In this document: positions 13,467 to 15,071 of the stretch, piece by piece | Layout: each line of letters starts with the position of its first letter | How positions within the stretch are numbered: the stretch's first letter is position 1 | DNA from: Desulfobacca acetoxidans | Lineage (GTDB): Bacteria; Desulfobacterota; Desulfobaccia; Desulfobaccales; 0-14-0-80-60-11 | Assembly (NCBI GenBank): GCA_022736495.1 | Contig: DZCR01000048.1 | Span: forward strand, 5,822 to 20,892 | DNA length: 15,071 nt | Direction: 5' to 3' | The notes under the pieces: generated by a model | Told to the model about the DNA's origin: nothing | Databases searched by the model: none | What the model saw: the letters and a program-made list of their open reading frames with translations, nothing else | Translations under genes and position numbers: made by a program

Positions 13467-14720
13467 TCAGGAGCCGCCGAACAATTGCACCAGGACGGTT
13501 TCCCCCTTGAACAGGCCTTCCAGCCCCAGGGGAATCATCACCAGGCCGTCGCTCTTCACCAGGGGGGAGAGCAGCCCCGACGGTCCCAGGACGGGGTCGG
13601 CCCAGAGGGTCTCGGGTTCGGGGCGCAGGCGGACGCGCACGTAATCTTCGCGGCCGGTGGCGCCGGCCAGGTTCCGGGATAGTTGGGCCGTTATGGTGCG
13701 CCCCCAGGGAGCAGGGTCAGTTAATCCGCACAGATGCAGCAGCAAGGGCCGTCCCAGGACTTCCATGACCACTGCGGCGGAGGCGGGATGGCCCGGCAGC
13801 CCCAAGAGAGGTTTTTTCCCTTCCGGCCCCAGGGCAGCCAGGATGGTGGGCTTGCCGGGCCGGAGCGCCACCCCGTGCACCAGGACTTCGGCCCCGGGGA
13901 GGGCTTGGATGGCGTTGAGGGTCAGGTCCCGGGCGCCCACGGAGCTGCCGCCGGAGATCAAAATCAGGTCGGTTTCCTCTAAAGCCTTGGCCAAAGTCTT
14001 TTGTAACGCGCCAAAATCATCGGGGATAATGCCGTACCTCACCGGGAGGCCGCCCCATTCGGCCACCTGGGCCGCGGCCAGGTAGGCGTTGGAATCCCGG
14101 ACCTGGCCGGGGCCTGGCCGTCCGTCCAGGGTGACGATCTCATCCCCGGAGGAAATAATAGCCACCCGGGGCTTTTGGTAAACCTGGAGGTGCGTTACCC
14201 CTAAAGCGGCCAGCAAGCCGATTTCCTGGGGGCGGAGACGCCGCCCGGCGGGAAAGAGCGCCTCCTCCCGGGCCACGTCTTCACCGGGTTTCAGGACATT
14301 TTCTCCGGGGGCCACGGCCCGGCGCACCTCCAGGGTCCCGTCCGGGTACTCGGCGGTGTATTCCAGCATAACCACGGCGTCCGCGCCCTCAGGCAACATG
14401 GCGCCGGTGGGCACCCGCAGGGTTTCACCACCGGCGACGCCTCGAGTGGGGGCCACGCCCATGGGCACCTCGCCTTTGATGTCCAGGTACTGCGGTGCTC
14501 CCACACTGGCACCGAAGGTGTCTTTAGCCCGGACCGCGTAACCATCCATGGTGGCCCGTAAGAATCCCGGCACATCCTCCGGCGCGGCAATAGGGGCGGC
14601 CAGGATTCGGCCCAGGGCGGCGGCTAGTTCCACCTCCTCCACTCCCACCGGTGGGAAGCGCTCATAAAGGGCCAGGACTTCTTCGCGAGTTTGCAGGCGG
14701 AAGAATTCTAAGGGAGTCAT
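13467..14720 (-). CDS. moeA: molybdopterin molybdotransferase MoeA
   Basis: MoeA inserts molybdate into adenylated molybdopterin to finish the molybdenum cofactor. The 417 residues match the family length. Visible motifs are MDGYAVRA (58-65), GEVPMG (83-88), PTGAMLPEGADAVVM (104-118), SSGDE (190-194), SGGSSVGARD (256-265), GKPT (289-292) and GLPGHPAS (307-314), in normal order, followed by the C-terminal barrel. The start is MTPLEFFRLQT, usual for the family, but no clear ribosome site lies before the ATG. Directly upstream (21 bases) is an AT-rich ORF of unlike composition, so the native leader may have been replaced. A palindromic repeat follows the stop. The cofactor would serve Mo- or W-dependent oxidoreductases outside this window. 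Confidence 0.95.
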   Translation of the reverse strand: MTPLEFFRLQTREEVLALYERFPPVGVEEVELAAALGRILAAPIAAPEDVPGFLRATMDGYAVRAKDTFGASVGAPQYLDIKGEVPMGVAPTRGVAGGETLRVPTGAMLPEGADAVVMLEYTAEYPDGTLEVRRAVAPGENVLKPGEDVAREEALFPAGRRLRPQEIGLLAALGVTHLQVYQKPRVAIISSGDEIVTLDGRPGPGQVRDSNAYLAAAQVAEWGGLPVRYGIIPDDFGALQKTLAKALEETDLILISGGSSVGARDLTLNAIQALPGAEVLVHGVALRPGKPTILAALGPEGKKPLLGLPGHPASAAVVMEVLGRPLLLHLCGLTDPAPWGRTITAQLSRNLAGATGREDYVRVRLRPEPETLWADPVLGPSGLLSPLVKSDGLVMIPLGLEGLFKGETVLVQLFGGS

Positions 14721-14741
14721 ATTAGTCTTAATCAGAAGATA

Positions 14742-15053
14742 TTAATTTGATTGCCGTATAAATTCCTCAATATCCTGAATCACAAGATTCACGCTTTTAT
14801 TGAGAAATGGTACAAATTCTTTTAAATGGTCAATTAAAGTCCATGGATAAAACTCTTCAAATTCGACTTCTTCGATTAATGGCTTTTTCGGATATTGATC
14901 AAGATGAATGTCGGTCTCATTATCAGAGCCTGAGACCATATGACATAATCGAAAACGGTGTTTTGAAACATCATGATTATCTTTAATTGATTCCCATAAT
15001 TGTTTAGGAGTAACGTGATTCCTATGACGAGGAGTTTCTAACCAATAATTCAT
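14742..15053 (-). CDS. AT-rich hypothetical protein, possibly 5' partial
   Basis: A 103-residue ORF from the ATG at 15053. The frame stays open to the window edge at 15071 and there is no ribosome site before this ATG, so it may be the C-terminal part of a longer protein. It is rich in His, Asp/Glu and aromatic residues (RHRNH, HRFRLCHMVSGSD, EVEFEEFYPWTLIDHLKEF) and ends in a helical segment. No signal peptide or membrane helix is visible. The family is not recognised; an RFRLCH stretch fits the loose R-x4-H pattern of HEPN proteins but this is weak. By eye it is roughly one-third GC, in contrast to the strongly GC-rich neighbours. This suggests horizontal acquisition. Confidence 0.55.
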   Translation of the reverse strand: MNYWLETPRHRNHVTPKQLWESIKDNHDVSKHRFRLCHMVSGSDNETDIHLDQYPKKPLIEEVEFEEFYPWTLIDHLKEFVPFLNKSVNLVIQDIEEFIRQSN

Positions 15054-15071
15054 AAGATTAGGAAAATATTT

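Noticed and set aside
1..15071. CRISPR arrays, rRNA and tRNA genes, complete insertion sequences
   Set aside because: I looked for regular direct repeats, tRNA cloverleaf elements and transposase motifs and saw none.

Overview
The window reads as chromosomal DNA of a GC-rich, Gram-negative anaerobe or near-anaerobe. TolC-type and EmrA/EmrB-type genes imply an outer membrane. Molybdenum cofactor synthesis (MoeA), a multi-cluster ferredoxin membrane protein, a radical SAM/SPASM enzyme and a TrpB2-type tryptophan synthase beta chain fit a Desulfobacterota-like (sulfate-reducer or syntroph) background. That placement is inferred from gene content and codon style, not from a marker gene.

Layout: (1) positions 1-434, plus strand, hold the end of a repetitive hypothetical protein. 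(2) Positions 588-6400, minus strand, hold a drug-efflux cluster read as tetR, tolC, emrA, emrB, followed by a UPF0104-type flippase-like membrane protein. Several junctions overlap by a few bases. A palindromic operator candidate lies in the tetR upstream region. (3) Positions 6601-9306, plus strand, hold a Tat-signal DUF362 protein followed by a NapH-NapG-like polyferredoxin fusion, suggesting a membrane-to-periplasm electron-transfer pair. (4) Positions 9414-11328, minus strand, look like a compact operon: a good sigma-70-type promoter, two tiny overlapping ORFs (29 and 25 codons), an RNA hairpin, a radical SAM/SPASM protein and, 14 bases later, a thiol peroxidase. (5) Positions 11405-12769, minus strand, hold a stand-alone TrpB2. 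(6) Positions 12770-13466 carry no protein gene. They hold a strong candidate for an undescribed or unassigned structured RNA of about 295 nt on the minus strand, closed by a long-range stem and ending in a textbook intrinsic terminator. They also hold a 134-bp palindromic MITE-like element with 10-bp perfect terminal inverted repeats. (7) Positions 13467-14720, minus strand, hold moeA. Directly upstream of it is an AT-rich ORF of unknown function that runs to the window edge, a sharp change in base composition that suggests acquired DNA.

The two places most worth following are the structured RNA at 12950-13244 and the tiny-peptide/radical SAM/peroxidase operon at 9414-11328. All calls come from reading the sequence. 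No database or folding search was run.
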